A stretch of DNA of 64,000 nucleotides from DASYXT01 sp035934555 (GCA_035934555.1 DASYXT010000097.1:35984-99983), one strand, 5' to 3'; positions 1 through 9,113 are shown, numbered from the stretch's first letter. The notes: generated by a model from the sequence alone, not told the origin. Made by a program: numbers and translations.

Positions 1-1281
1 GGCTGAGAGCTTTTCCAGGCGCACGACGTTGCCTTGCTTTTGCAAGTCCAGCGCGGTGATTTCATTGCGGGCGCGGGTAAGTTCCTGCGCGGCGGCGAAC
101 GCATCGGCCTGCGCCTGGCGCAACAGTTCCTGTTGTTGGCGCAGTTGTTCTTCGAGGTGCCGCAACGCGTCTTGTTTGGACTGCAAGGTTTGGCGGTGTC
201 TGCCCAAATCTTCCTCGGCATGGGCGAGATTGGCCGTGACAGTCTGCAGCTCCTGCTCGGCGATATTGCGCCGCTCTTCGCATTGGGCGATCTCGGCCAG
301 CGCGCGTGTATTTTGCTCACCCAGCTCGCCCAACCGTTGCTGGTTAAATTGAATGCGGCTTTCGTGCCGGTCACTTTCACCTTTCAATTCCAGGCCGCGC
401 TGTTGCAACGACCCGATCTGATGTTCCAGCTCGGATAAGCGCTGGCGCAGCTCACTCAATTCATCCTCGCACCGCAGCACACCTGCCGAGTTTGTTTCGA
501 TCTCGCCGCGCAGGGTTTCGGCGGCGGTTTCGCGCTCGCGAATTTCGGTCTGCAAGGTGTCGAAATGGTGCCGCGCCAATTGCGTATCGAGGTGCTGGAG
601 GTCCTGGCTGATTTGCTTGTAGCGCCGCGCCTTGCCGGCCTGCCGCTGCAGCGAACCAATCTGGCGCTTCACCTCGCGCACCAGGTCATCGACGCGCAGC
701 AGATTTTGCTCAGTGCATTCCAATTTCCGCAGCGCCTCCTTCTTCTGCGCCTTGTACTTGGTAATGCCAGCCGCTTCCTCGAAAATCAGCCGCCGGTCCT
801 CGGGCTTGCTGGAAAGGATTTGCGTAATGTTCCCCTGCGCCATGATGCTGTAACTGGTCCGGCCGACGCCTGTCCCCATGAACAGTTGCTGGATGTCCTT
901 CAGCCGGCAGGGGGTCTTGTTGATGAAATACTCGCTGCCGCCGTCGCGGAACACCCGGCGGGTGATAGTTACTTCGTTGTAAGCCAGCTCAACGCCCGAG
1001 GCCTGAAGATGCGCCTCATCGACCCCACCAATTGTCAGCGACACCTCCGCCATGCCCAAAGGTTTGCGGCCGTCGGTGCCATTGAAAATGACGTCCGCCA
1101 TCTCACCGCCGCGGAGCGCCTTGGCCGATTGCTCGCCTAGTACCCAACGTATTGCGTCCGATACGTTCGACTTACCACACCCATTGGGGCCTACGATGGC
1201 CGTCACCCCCGGTTGGAAGTTCAAAGTTGTCTTGTCCGCGAAGGACTTGAACCCGAGAACGGTTAAATTCTTCAGATACAT
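1..1281 (-). CDS. smc: Chromosome segregation protein SMC, N-terminal part (cut by window edge)
   Basis: SMC is the coiled-coil ATPase of condensin, which organises and segregates the chromosome in the nucleoid. The minus strand is open from the ATG at 1279-1281 to base 1, giving 427 codons with no stop, so the hinge and C-terminal head lie outside the window. The protein starts MYLKNLTVLGFKSFADKTTL. It carries a Walker A motif GPNGCGKS at about residues 31-38, the SMC-typical SKPEDRRLIFEEAAGI near residue 160, and then a long charged Glu/Gln/Arg-rich coiled coil. The start at the family-typical MYLK makes it secure. It is divergent from the downstream glycosidase. Many apparent plus-strand reading frames here are shadows. 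Confidence 0.97.
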   Translation of the reverse strand, partial: MYLKNLTVLGFKSFADKTTLNFQPGVTAIVGPNGCGKSNVSDAIRWVLGEQSAKALRGGEMADVIFNGTDGRKPLGMAEVSLTIGGVDEAHLQASGVELAYNEVTITRRVFRDGGSEYFINKTPCRLKDIQQLFMGTGVGRTSYSIMAQGNITQILSSKPEDRRLIFEEAAGITKYKAQKKEALRKLECTEQNLLRVDDLVREVKRQIGSLQRQAGKARRYKQISQDLQHLDTQLARHHFDTLQTEIRERETAAETLRGEIETNSAGVLRCEDELSELRQRLSELEHQIGSLQQRGLELKGESDRHESRIQFNQQRLGELGEQNTRALAEIAQCEERRNIAEQELQTVTANLAHAEEDLGRHRQTLQSKQDALRHLEEQLRQQQELLRQAQADAFAAAQELTRARNEITALDLQKQGNVVRLEKLSA

Positions 1282-1518
1282 GATATAAATGAAAACAAAC
1301 CAAACAAAACCTGTGTTGTAAAGCCTAAACCACTATATAGAGCACACCTTCAGCGATGCAACACAACTAATTGGTGAGGAACCGAGATTTGATTTGTGCT
1401 GCGTTAATGCCTGAATGCTCTATCTTTTTCTTTACTATCAGCGTTTTTAACTCAAACTGCCGTCGGTTTCAACAACTTTCTTGAAAAGATTCTGATGGGT
1501 GTAAGCGTCTCCTGAGTA

Positions 1519-3090
1519 ATGGTTTCCAATAACAAACTCCCGATGGCCCTCGGGCCTGGGAAAGCTACGGCGGAAAAAAACTGCGTAGCACCCCTACCCT
1601 CAAGCATTAACGGTGGTTTAGTCATCGTGGTTTTCGCACTTTTGAGCGCCACCGTTGCCCCAGGTGCCAATTACCTGCCCTCGACGGTTATTCCGCCCCG
1701 GCCGATGCGTGAGATTCGGGCCGCGTGGGTGGCGACGGTTGCCAACATCGATTGGCCCTCGACCAACAACCTGAGCACAGCTCAGCAAAAGGCGGAATTG
1801 ATTGGCCTCCTGGACCGGGCGGTGCAACTGAAACTGAACACGATCATTTTCCAGGTCCGGCCAGCCTGTGACGCGATGTATGCCTCCTCGCTGGAGCCTT
1901 GGTCCGAGTACCTGACCGGAACGATGGGCAAGGCGCCGGAGCCTTATTACGACCCGCTCGCGTTTGCGGTTGAGGAAGCGCACCGGCGCGGGCTCGAATT
2001 GCACGCCTGGTTCAATCCGTACCGGGCGCGCCAGGCCCAGGCCAAATCACCGATTGCGCCGAACCATATTTCCCGCACGCACCCGGAACTGGTGCGGCAT
2101 TATGGCAAATCGCTCTGGCTGGACCCGGGTGAACGAGCCGTGCAGGACTACTCCATCAGCGTGGTCATGGATGTGGTCCGGCGTTACGACCTCGACGGCG
2201 TACACCTGGACGATTATTTTTATCCATATCCGGAGAGCGACGGCCACGGCGGAGAGTTGCCCTTCCCCGACAAGAGCAGTTGGCAGCGGTTTGGCGCCGG
2301 TCGGGGTCTGAGTCGGGATGAATGGCGCCGAGAAAATGTCAATGAGTTCATCCGACGGCTGAATGCGGAAATCAAAGCCGTGAAACCCTGGGTGAAGTTC
2401 GGCGTCAGCCCATTCGGCATCTGGCGGCCAAACAATCCACCGGTGATTAAAGGATTCGATGCCTACGAAAAGCTGTATGCCGATTCACGCAGATGGCTGG
2501 CTAATGGGTGGTTGGATTACTTCTCGCCACAATTGTATTGGGCGATTTCGGCGCCCGAGCAAAGTTTCCCAGTGTTGCTGAAGTGGTGGGCCGAGCAGAA
2601 TACGCAGCACCGGCTTTTGGCTCCAGGCATGGATTGCACCAAGGTCGGCCAGCGCTGGAAGCCGGAGGAAATTATCAATCAAATTCGTCTCACGCGAAAG
2701 CAGCCTGGCGCCAGCGGCGATATTCATTGGAACATGAAAGCGCTGATGCACCAACCGGCGCTGGATAATGCTTTGGAACACGAGGTCTATTCTCAACCGG
2801 CGCTGTTCCCGGCTTGCGCCTGGCTGCAGCGCACCGCGCCCGCCAGGCCGCATCTCTCGCTCCGCTCAGTGCCTGGCGCCACCGAAGTGAGCTGGGACGG
2901 AGCCGAGAGCGGCGGCAGTATCTCGCTTTGGGTCTTCCAAACCCGTACGGGCACCGAGTGGACAACCCGGATTTTACCGAGGGAAACGCTGCGTCGGGGT
3001 TTGCCCGCGCTGCTGCCGGAGGTCATCGCCTTGACGGCGGTGGACCGCTCCGGTAATACCAGCAGGCCTGCTGTTCTCGAACGGAAATGA
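1519..3090 (+). CDS. Glycosyl hydrolase-like 10 (GHL10, YddW/DigH type), secreted
   Basis: This 523-residue protein belongs to the GHL10 (formerly DUF187) family. A characterised member, E. coli DigH (YddW), cleaves glycan strands of peptidoglycan that lack stem peptides. The N-terminus contains a hydrophobic stretch GGLVIVVFALLSATVAPGA, consistent with export. The barrel domain begins near residue 64 with EIRAAWVATVANIDWP and includes IIFQVRPACDAMY, HAWFNPYRA and the acidic motif DGVHLDDYF near residue 226, followed by YFSPQLYWA. The last 80 residues look like a fibronectin-like add-on. It overlaps the next gene by ATGA. The exact start is uncertain because about 35 residues precede the hydrophobic segment. 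The substrate here is inferred. Confidence 0.9.
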   Translation: MVSNNKLPMALGPGKATAEKNCVAPLPSSINGGLVIVVFALLSATVAPGANYLPSTVIPPRPMREIRAAWVATVANIDWPSTNNLSTAQQKAELIGLLDRAVQLKLNTIIFQVRPACDAMYASSLEPWSEYLTGTMGKAPEPYYDPLAFAVEEAHRRGLELHAWFNPYRARQAQAKSPIAPNHISRTHPELVRHYGKSLWLDPGERAVQDYSISVVMDVVRRYDLDGVHLDDYFYPYPESDGHGGELPFPDKSSWQRFGAGRGLSRDEWRRENVNEFIRRLNAEIKAVKPWVKFGVSPFGIWRPNNPPVIKGFDAYEKLYADSRRWLANGWLDYFSPQLYWAISAPEQSFPVLLKWWAEQNTQHRLLAPGMDCTKVGQRWKPEEIINQIRLTRKQPGASGDIHWNMKALMHQPALDNALEHEVYSQPALFPACAWLQRTAPARPHLSLRSVPGATEVSWDGAESGGSISLWVFQTRTGTEWTTRILPRETLRRGLPALLPEVIALTAVDRSGNTSRPAVLERK

Positions 3091-3869
3091 AAACGGATTT
3101 ACATGGCAAGTGGGTTTGCATCACCGGCGCCTCGAGCGGCTTTGGTGCTGCCGCTGCGCGCGCGTTTGGCGTTGAAGGCGCGCGGTTGCTATTAGGTGCG
3201 CGCCGTCTTGACCGGCTGGAACGCGCTGCTGCTGCCGCACGCCAGGCTGGTGCCGCCGAAGCCCACTTTCATCCGTTGGATGTCTCCAGCAAGCCGAGCG
3301 TCGAAAAATTCATCGCCTGGGCCAGGCAAAAGACTGCGCGCCTGGATGTGCTGATTAATAACGCAGGCGGCGCGCTTGGTCTGGACCCGGTCGCTGAAGC
3401 GAAGGATGAGGATTGGGAAGCGATGTTACAGTCCAATGTGCTGGGTCTGTTGCGCATGACTCGGGCGGCGCTGCCGTTAATGCTAAGCAACCCGGGCGGC
3501 TCGATCATCAACATCGGCTCGCTGGCGGGTCGGGTCGCCTACGAAGGCGGCGCGGCGTATTGCGCCGCGAAAGCCGGCGAGCTGCAAATCACCCGCGCGT
3601 TGCGCCTCGAGCTCAATGGGACCGGCTTGCGCGTCTGCACGGTCGATCCGGGCCTGGCCGAGACCGAGTTCTCTTTGGTGCGCTTCAAAGGCGATGAGGC
3701 TCGCGCGGCGAAGGTCTATGAAGGCACGCAGCCGCTCACGGCGGAGGACATCGCCGAAATTCTGCTGTGGGTCGCCAGCCGTCCGCCACACGTTAACATT
3801 GATGAGTTGCTGGTCAAACCGGTGGACCAGGCGGCGGTCCATAAAGTGTTTCGACGCAAAACCTCCTGA
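3087..3869 (+). CDS. Short-chain dehydrogenase/reductase (SDR), YdfG-like
   Basis: This 260-residue NAD(P)-dependent oxidoreductase of the classical SDR family has a complete Rossmann fold. The nucleotide-binding motif TGASSGFG lies near residue 13, the NNAG motif near residue 91, and the catalytic Ser and YxxxK (YCAAK) near residues 144, 157 and 161. The closest recognisable type is YdfG, which acts on 3-hydroxy acids and serine, but the substrate cannot be read from the sequence. Its ATG overlaps the stop of the GHL10 gene (ATGA), so the two are probably translationally coupled. It converges on the LptF/G gene with only 15 bases between them. Confidence 0.9.
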   Translation: MKTDLHGKWVCITGASSGFGAAAARAFGVEGARLLLGARRLDRLERAAAAARQAGAAEAHFHPLDVSSKPSVEKFIAWARQKTARLDVLINNAGGALGLDPVAEAKDEDWEAMLQSNVLGLLRMTRAALPLMLSNPGGSIINIGSLAGRVAYEGGAAYCAAKAGELQITRALRLELNGTGLRVCTVDPGLAETEFSLVRFKGDEARAAKVYEGTQPLTAEDIAEILLWVASRPPHVNIDELLVKPVDQAAVHKVFRRKTS

Positions 3870-3884
3870 ATTCGCGAGGGCGCC

Positions 3885-5045
3885 TTACCCGCGATTGGCT
3901 TTCCACAACATCACCGCCCCAAGTCCCTGGAACAGGAAATTCGGCGCCCAAACCAACAGGTGCGGGAAGTATTCCGGGCGGGAATCCAGCGCCTGGCCTA
4001 CCAGAATAAAACTGTAATAGACGGCGACCAGGACCAGCGCGATGGCGATGCCGACATTGGTTTCGCGCCGGTGCACGCGGATGCCCAGCGGAATGCCCAG
4101 CAGCGTGAACCCGAAACAGGCGAACGAAAACGCCACCTGCCTGTGCATCTGGAAGATGATGGGAGCCAAATCCTGACGGCGTCGTTCCCATTCCTTGTTC
4201 CTTGCACGCGCTTCCTCGCGTGTGAGCTGTTTCAACGAAACCGGCAAACGCAGCCGCTGCTCCAAATCGCGCAGCTCAGCCGACAGTTGCGGAAAAGTCA
4301 TGTCATCAATCTTGGCTTCGACGGTTTTCTTTTGCGATTCGAGTGGGACCTGGAGCGTCAGCACCTCCGACGCGCCGACGAACTCACGGTCGCCGTTCAG
4401 GGTAATCAGCTTGGCATTAAAGAGCTTAAGCGTCAGTTCGTGCCGCGCGGCGTCCACCGCCATCGTTCCGCGGGGCGCCCGGACCGTTTGGGTTTCGTTT
4501 GTGCCGTTCTCGAGCGTGAAAATCAGCACATTCTCCAAATTGCCGCCCCGGTTGCGGTCCACGTAAAAGATATAACCTGGAAAATCCTTGATGTACTGGC
4601 GCTCGGGCAACAGCACGCTCGATAGTTCGGCGCGGATTCGGCCCCAAAGCCGGGTGTAGGCGACGCGGCAACGCGGGCCAACTTCCATGTTGATCGCCGC
4701 ACTGACCCCGCAAAGCACCAGGCTCAGCATCAGCACCGGCGCCGACAACGCCACCAGGCTGATGCCGCTGGCCCGCACCGCCGTCAGTTCCTGGTCGGCG
4801 CTGAACCGTCCGAAAATCAGCAGCGTCGCCGTCAACATCCCCATTGGCAGGGCAAATACCCACACCCAGGGTACCAACAACCCTATCGCCTGAGTTACGA
4901 CCGGGAAGCTCACCTGCCCGCTGACCAGGAACGGCAGGATTTCCTTCAGCGCATTGGCCAGCAGCAGGACGAAGGTAAAGACCAACACGGTCATCAGCAG
5001 CGAGGCCAGCACCTCCCGCGTCAGATACATGTGCAACGTCTTCAC
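3885..5045 (-). CDS. LPS export ABC transporter permease, LptF/LptG family
   Basis: This 386-residue inner-membrane protein is a YjgP/YjgQ family permease. LptF and LptG form the membrane part of the LptB2FG transporter, which extracts lipopolysaccharide from the inner membrane. It begins MKTLHMYLTREVLASLLMTV, has three N-terminal hydrophobic helices, the family motif PMGMLTATLLIFGRFSADQE, a periplasmic beta-jellyroll of about 150 residues, and three C-terminal helices ending in LVWAPNFLFQGLGAV. The partner permease is not in the window. Whether it is LptF or LptG cannot be settled without alignment. An intrinsic terminator for an upstream minus-strand transcript ends about 90 bases before its start, so it likely has its own promoter. 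Confidence 0.92.
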   Translation of the reverse strand: MKTLHMYLTREVLASLLMTVLVFTFVLLLANALKEILPFLVSGQVSFPVVTQAIGLLVPWVWVFALPMGMLTATLLIFGRFSADQELTAVRASGISLVALSAPVLMLSLVLCGVSAAINMEVGPRCRVAYTRLWGRIRAELSSVLLPERQYIKDFPGYIFYVDRNRGGNLENVLIFTLENGTNETQTVRAPRGTMAVDAARHELTLKLFNAKLITLNGDREFVGASEVLTLQVPLESQKKTVEAKIDDMTFPQLSAELRDLEQRLRLPVSLKQLTREEARARNKEWERRRQDLAPIIFQMHRQVAFSFACFGFTLLGIPLGIRVHRRETNVGIAIALVLVAVYYSFILVGQALDSRPEYFPHLLVWAPNFLFQGLGAVMLWKANRG

Positions 5046-5093
5046 CTGCGAGCATCGTCCGCAGCTTTGCCGCTTGAGGCAATGGAAAAGAAA

Positions 5094-5128
5094 ACGTGCA
5101 GCGTGGAGCGTCGAGCGTGGAGCGTGGG
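5094..5128. repeat. 7-bp tandem repeat tract (GCGTGGA-like)
   Basis: Five imperfect copies of a heptamer run from 5094 to 5128: acgtgca, gcgtgga, gcgtcga, gcgtgga, gcgtggg. The tract lies between the start of the LptF/G gene and a minus-strand terminator. Similar 7-bp tandem tracts occur at 24464-24532 and 38544-38571. No function is known from the sequence. Confidence 0.75.
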
Positions 5129-5137
5129 AGCCGAGGC

Positions 5138-5182
5138 AAAAAAAACCGGGCTAGTCAGTCAGGGGGTGACCGAAGAGCCCGG
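5138..5182 (-). terminator. Intrinsic terminator, minus strand
   Basis: Read on the minus strand, a stem of CCGGGCT (right arm 5176-5182) pairs with AGCCCGG (left arm 5146-5152). An inner GTCA/TGAC pairing extends it, and it is followed directly by eight T residues (A run at 5138-5145 on the plus strand). No coding gene ends upstream of it on this strand, so it most likely terminates a non-coding transcript. Confidence 0.7.
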
Positions 5183-5320
5183 GGAATTTTCGAATTAAGT
5201 ACAACAGTAGGATTACGGAGAACATCGACCCCAGTCTGTACTATAACCGCGGTCGAAATCGTCATGCGGGCTGCTCAAAGAACAAGTTGCCAATTGCCCG
5301 CGAAATTCTAAGGCGTATCT
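5138..5320 (-). ncRNA. Candidate structured small RNA (about 180 nt)
   Basis: The 526-base gap between the LptF/G gene and yebC holds no convincing protein gene but contains a full transcription unit on the minus strand. A -35 box TTGACA (plus 5350-5355), a 17-base spacer and a weak -10 box TTAATT (5327-5332) predict a start near 5320. An intrinsic terminator ends at 5138. Within the transcript, GAAUUUCG (5301-5308) can pair with CGAAAAUUC (5184-5192), continued by AAUU/AAUU and CAAC/GUUG pairings, which gives a long rod closed by the ends. The length and rod shape recall 6S RNA, but no conserved 6S sequence was recognised. The existence of the RNA is inferred. Confidence 0.4.
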
Positions 5321-5326
5321 GCTATC

Positions 5327-5355
5327 AATTAAGCATGGCTTGGGGCCGGTGTCAA
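5327..5355 (-). promoter_or_regulatory. Candidate sigma70 promoter for the 5.1-5.3 kb RNA
   Basis: On the minus strand a perfect -35 hexamer TTGACA (5350-5355) is followed after 17 bases by TTAATT (5327-5332). The -10 matches consensus at only three of six positions, so the promoter is plausible rather than strong. It points away from yebC and toward the intrinsic terminator at 5138-5182. Confidence 0.35.
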
Positions 5356-5571
5356 CGCCTTCTTAAAAGTATTAACTACGATTGACTTGAGCATAAGCCA
5401 AACTTTTTCAAACGCCTTCCGCCCGTGTGGTGCTTTTCTACCAGTCTGACCACCTGGCCCGCAACTTAGTTCAAAATTCCTGAGCTGAAAAATAGACTTT
5501 TTACCTGCGGCGGATTCTTGTTGAATGGCAGGGGTAGCGCTCAAACATCAAAGACAAAGCAAGATTGAATC

Positions 5572-6321
5572 ATGGCTGGACATAGCAAATGGGCCAAGGT
5601 GAAGCATTTCAAAGGGGCGATCGACGCCAAGCGCGGCAAGATTTTTTCGAAGCTGAGCAAGGAAATCAGCATCGCGGCCAAGCTGGGCGGGGCTGACCCG
5701 GGCATGAACCCGCGGCTGCGGATGGTGTTGCTGAAATCCCGGGCCGCCAACATGCCCAATGATAATATCGAACGCGCCATCAAGAAAGGCACGGGCGGCG
5801 GCGAGACCGCCACCTTTGAAGATCTGACGTACGAGATTTATGCGCCGCACGGGGTTGCCGTCCTGGTGGAGATCAGCACGGACAATCGGAATCGGACGGC
5901 GTCGGAAATCCGCAGCCTGGTAACCAAAGGCGGTGGCAGCATCGCGACGCAGGGGTCCGTCAGCCGGTTGTTTCACCGCAAGGGCCAGCTCATTGTGCCG
6001 CGTGAGGCGGCCGAGGAAGATCGTTTAATGGAAATCGCCCTTGAGGCGGGGGCGGAAGATTTCAAAGCCGAACCGCAGGGGTTCGAGATTCTTACTGAGC
6101 CCGGCCAACTTGAGGCGGTGCACAAACAACTCGAAGCCAAAGGGATTAAGCCGGCGGTGGCGGAGGTGACTGCACTGCCGACGGCGACCGTGCCGCTCAC
6201 TTCCGAAAGCACCGCCACGGCGGTCAGCAAGTTGCTCGAAGCCCTCGAAGACCACGACGACGTTAAGGAGGTTTATTCCAACGCCGACTTTCCTGAGGAC
6301 GTGGCGAAAGTCGAAGGGTGA
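5572..6321 (+). CDS. yebC: YebC/PmpR family protein (TACO1-like)
   Basis: This 249-residue cytoplasmic protein is a full-length YebC family member. It opens with the family signature MAGHSKWAKVKHFKGAIDAK and continues with RGKIFSKLSKEISIAAKLGG and NMPNDNIERAIKKGTGGGE. Family members have been described as DNA-binding regulators (PmpR) and, for YebC2/TACO1, as factors that help ribosomes through proline stretches. Which role applies here cannot be seen. In many bacteria yebC neighbours ruvC, but here it precedes an RND exporter whose GTG start overlaps the yebC stop (GTGA), suggesting co-transcription. Confidence 0.97.
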   Translation: MAGHSKWAKVKHFKGAIDAKRGKIFSKLSKEISIAAKLGGADPGMNPRLRMVLLKSRAANMPNDNIERAIKKGTGGGETATFEDLTYEIYAPHGVAVLVEISTDNRNRTASEIRSLVTKGGGSIATQGSVSRLFHRKGQLIVPREAAEEDRLMEIALEAGAEDFKAEPQGFEILTEPGQLEAVHKQLEAKGIKPAVAEVTALPTATVPLTSESTATAVSKLLEALEDHDDVKEVYSNADFPEDVAKVEG

Positions 6322-9113
6322 AGATCAAGCGGCTGAGCGAAGACAGTCTGGTGGCGCGCGGGCTGGCTATGCTGGCCGCAGCCGTGCTGCGGTACCGCCG
6401 TTGGCTGGTGTATCCGCAGGTGGGATTATTTGTGCTCTGCGTGCTGTATGTGATATATGGCGCGCCTTTTTTAGGACTCCAAGGCCTGCAATTCGACACC
6501 AGCCGCAGCGACCTGGTCGGCGCTAATAAGAAGTATCACCAGAATTTCCTGCGCTTTAAGAAGGAGTTTCCGACCCAGGACGACCTGGTGACGGTCGTGG
6601 AGAGCGAGGACCCGGACAAGAACCGGCAGTTTGTCGAGCGGTTGGGCGCGCGGCTGGAGGCGGAGACCAACCTGTTCCGGGATGTGTTTTACCGGCGGGA
6701 CCTGATGATGCTGGGTCGCAAAGCATTGTTGTTCGTCCCGGACAGTGACTTGGCGGAGCTCAAAACGAATCTTTTGGATTACCGCCCGTTCATCCAGCAA
6801 TTCAGCCACACCACTAATCTGGTCTCCCTTTTTGACGGCATCAACACCCAGTTCCGCACCGCCAAGCGCGAGCAGAACGCCGAGACTGACTCGATGCTCA
6901 AGGCCTTTCCGGTGCTGGAACGCATTGTCCGGGAAGCCACCTCGAGCCTGCGCCGCCCCGGCACTCCTCCTTCCCCGGGCGTTAATGCGCTGTTCAGCAC
7001 CGACCCCAATGCCGAACAGCAGATGTACATCACGCTCGGGCAGGGCTCGATCTATATTGTATCCGCGCAGGCCCCGACCGAGGACCTGAACGGCCCCGCG
7101 GTGGACCGGTTACGGCAGTTGGTGCAGGAGGTCGAGGATGAAGTCCCGGGCTTGAATGTCGGCATCACGGGTGAGTCGGTGCTCGAGCACGACGAAATGG
7201 CGCAGTCGGAAAGGGACACGATGAAGGCCAGCGTCGTGTCGTTGGTGATCTGTGCGCTGATCTTCATTTACGGCTACCAGGAAACCGGGCGTCCGATTAA
7301 AGCGACGCTCTCACTGCTGATCGGGCTTGGCTATACGCTGGCGTTTGCCACCGCTACAGTCGGCCATTTGAACATCCTCACCATCACCTTCGTGCCGATT
7401 TTGATTGGGCTGGCGATTGATTACGGCGTGCATCTGATCTCGCGCTACGAGGAAGAGTTGCGGCGCGGACGCCCGGAACAAGCGGCCTTGCAGAAGGCGC
7501 TGGTCTATACCGGCCAGGGCATTTTCACGGGCGCGTTCACCACGGCGGGCGCGTTCCTGGCGATGGCGTTCACCAATTTCAAAGGCATCCAGGAAATGGG
7601 CATTATCTGCGGCGGTGGCCTGCTTGTCTGCCTGGTGCCGATGCTAACGATGTTGCCGGCGCTGCTGCTCAAGGGACGCCAGAACGTTATGGACCACCCC
7701 CAGGGCGCTGAGGTAGCCCAACGCCGCGCGCGCATTGAAAGTCTCTGGCTGGGCCGCCCCGGCCTGGTGACGGTTGTCACTGTTGCGCTCTGCGCCGTCG
7801 CGGCAACCCAAATCCACAAAGTCTATTTTGATTACAATCTGCTGCACATGCAAAGCCCTGGCCTGCCCGCCGTCGAGTACGAATCCAAGTTGCTGCGGGC
7901 CGACAAGTCGGTTTTGTTCGCCGCCGTCATCGCGACCAACCTCCAGGAGGCAGTGGCGCTCGAACAACAGCTCACCAATTTGCCGGCGGTGGAGAATGTG
8001 GATTCCATGACGCGGTTTTTGACTGAGGACCAGACCAAAAAGCTGGTGCTGGTCAAAGAACTCAAAACTGCCCTGGCGCCGATTCATTTCCCCGCGCCGG
8101 ACCGGCGGCCCGTCAACCTGGACGACCTCAGCCGGACGTTGTACTCGCTGAATGGGTACCTGGATGCCGCGACCGACGAGGTCCAGGCACAGGACAAACA
8201 GCTCGCGGCCCAGTTTCGGTCGTTGCGGGATGCCGTGGCTGAGTTGCGCCGGGAGCTCTTTGCCGGGTCGGATGAGCAGATTGCAAACCATGCGAGCAAG
8301 CTCGGTCAGTTCCAACGCGCTTTCTTCAATGATGTCCGCCAAACGTTTGAATTGCTGCAGAACCAGGATGCCGATAGCCCCTTGCGAGTCCAGGACCTGC
8401 CCCAGGAGCTGAGGGACCGGTTCATTGGCGTTACCGGCAAGTATTTGCTCATGGTGTACCCCAAGAAAGACCTGTGGCAGCGCGCCAATCAACGGGAGTT
8501 CCTGGACCAATTGGAGCCGATCGCCCCCGAGGTCACTGGCACACCGGTTCAACTTTACCATTACACCGAACTCCTCAAGAGCAGTTACGAGGAAGCGGCG
8601 CGTTATTCGTTGATTGCCATCGTGCTGCTGGTGTTGCTGCACTTCCGCTCGGCGATGTCCCTGGCCCTGGCGCTTGTACCGGTCGCCGTCGGGTTTTTGT
8701 GGCTGGGCGGGTTAATGGGGTTCTTCGACGTGCCGCTCAATCCGGCCAATATCATGACTTTGCCACTGGTGATTGGCATCGGGGTCACCAACGGCATCCA
8801 TATCTTGAATCGGTATGCCGAGGAACAGACCCCCAGCATTTTGGCGCGGAGCACCGGCAAAGCTGTGCTGGTTTCCGGTTTAACCGCTATCGCCGGGTTT
8901 GGAAGCTTGATTTTGGCCAAGCATGCAGGCATCAAGAGCCTCGGCTGTGTCATGTCTTTGGGCTTGGCGACCTGTATGGTCGCCGGACTGACCTTCCTCC
9001 CGGCATTGCTTACGGTGTTGACGCCTCACGAAAAAAAACGACCCAGTGGCGACAATGCACGATCGACACTGGGTCGGGAGGAACCGAGGTCCAAAACCTC
9101 AAGTTTGAGATAA
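6318..9113 (+). CDS. RND (MMPL) family lipid exporter, HpnN-like
   Basis: This 931-residue inner-membrane protein has the duplicated RND architecture of the MMPL/HpnN group. One TM helix near residues 30-55 is followed by a large periplasmic loop, then five TM helices at about 305-450, a second periplasmic domain at about 510-750 and five more helices at about 755-905. The motifs GLAIDYGVHLISRYEEE and GIGVTNGIHILNRYAEE are the two GxxxDxGxH-type signatures of this group. HpnN moves hopanoids to the outer membrane in Rhodopseudomonas and Burkholderia. No hopanoid synthesis genes are present here, so the cargo is open. It starts at GTG overlapping yebC and is followed by a lipid-transport cluster. 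Confidence 0.9.
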   Translation: MKIKRLSEDSLVARGLAMLAAAVLRYRRWLVYPQVGLFVLCVLYVIYGAPFLGLQGLQFDTSRSDLVGANKKYHQNFLRFKKEFPTQDDLVTVVESEDPDKNRQFVERLGARLEAETNLFRDVFYRRDLMMLGRKALLFVPDSDLAELKTNLLDYRPFIQQFSHTTNLVSLFDGINTQFRTAKREQNAETDSMLKAFPVLERIVREATSSLRRPGTPPSPGVNALFSTDPNAEQQMYITLGQGSIYIVSAQAPTEDLNGPAVDRLRQLVQEVEDEVPGLNVGITGESVLEHDEMAQSERDTMKASVVSLVICALIFIYGYQETGRPIKATLSLLIGLGYTLAFATATVGHLNILTITFVPILIGLAIDYGVHLISRYEEELRRGRPEQAALQKALVYTGQGIFTGAFTTAGAFLAMAFTNFKGIQEMGIICGGGLLVCLVPMLTMLPALLLKGRQNVMDHPQGAEVAQRRARIESLWLGRPGLVTVVTVALCAVAATQIHKVYFDYNLLHMQSPGLPAVEYESKLLRADKSVLFAAVIATNLQEAVALEQQLTNLPAVENVDSMTRFLTEDQTKKLVLVKELKTALAPIHFPAPDRRPVNLDDLSRTLYSLNGYLDAATDEVQAQDKQLAAQFRSLRDAVAELRRELFAGSDEQIANHASKLGQFQRAFFNDVRQTFELLQNQDADSPLRVQDLPQELRDRFIGVTGKYLLMVYPKKDLWQRANQREFLDQLEPIAPEVTGTPVQLYHYTELLKSSYEEAARYSLIAIVLLVLLHFRSAMSLALALVPVAVGFLWLGGLMGFFDVPLNPANIMTLPLVIGIGVTNGIHILNRYAEEQTPSILARSTGKAVLVSGLTAIAGFGSLILAKHAGIKSLGCVMSLGLATCMVAGLTFLPALLTVLTPHEKKRPSGDNARSTLGREEPRSKTSSLR
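9031..9076 (-). terminator. Intrinsic terminator, minus strand, inside the 3' end of the exporter gene
   Basis: A perfect 10-bp inverted repeat, CGACCCAGTG at 9039-9048 and CACTGGGTCG at 9067-9076, is preceded on the plus strand by eight A residues (9031-9038). On the minus strand this is a GC-rich hairpin followed by eight T residues, a textbook intrinsic terminator. On the plus strand there is no T tract, so it does not terminate the exporter gene. Confidence 0.7.
9031..9105 (-). ncRNA. Candidate antisense small RNA (about 75 nt)
   Basis: A promoter-like pair on the minus strand, TTGACT (plus 9134-9139) and TATTTT (9112-9117) with a 16-base spacer, predicts a start near 9105. The terminator at 9031-9076 would end it. 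The predicted RNA folds into small hairpins (GAGGU..ACCUC at 9086-9100) plus the strong terminator stem. Its whole length is antisense to the last 25 codons of the HpnN-like exporter gene. It could act on that mRNA in cis or be an independent sRNA. Expression is inferred only from the signals. Confidence 0.4.

Noticed and set aside
5329..5544. 71-codon minus-strand ORF in the lptF-yebC gap
   Set aside because: It has no ribosome-binding site or recognisable motif and its composition does not resemble the neighbouring genes. The structured-RNA explanation of the gap is better supported.
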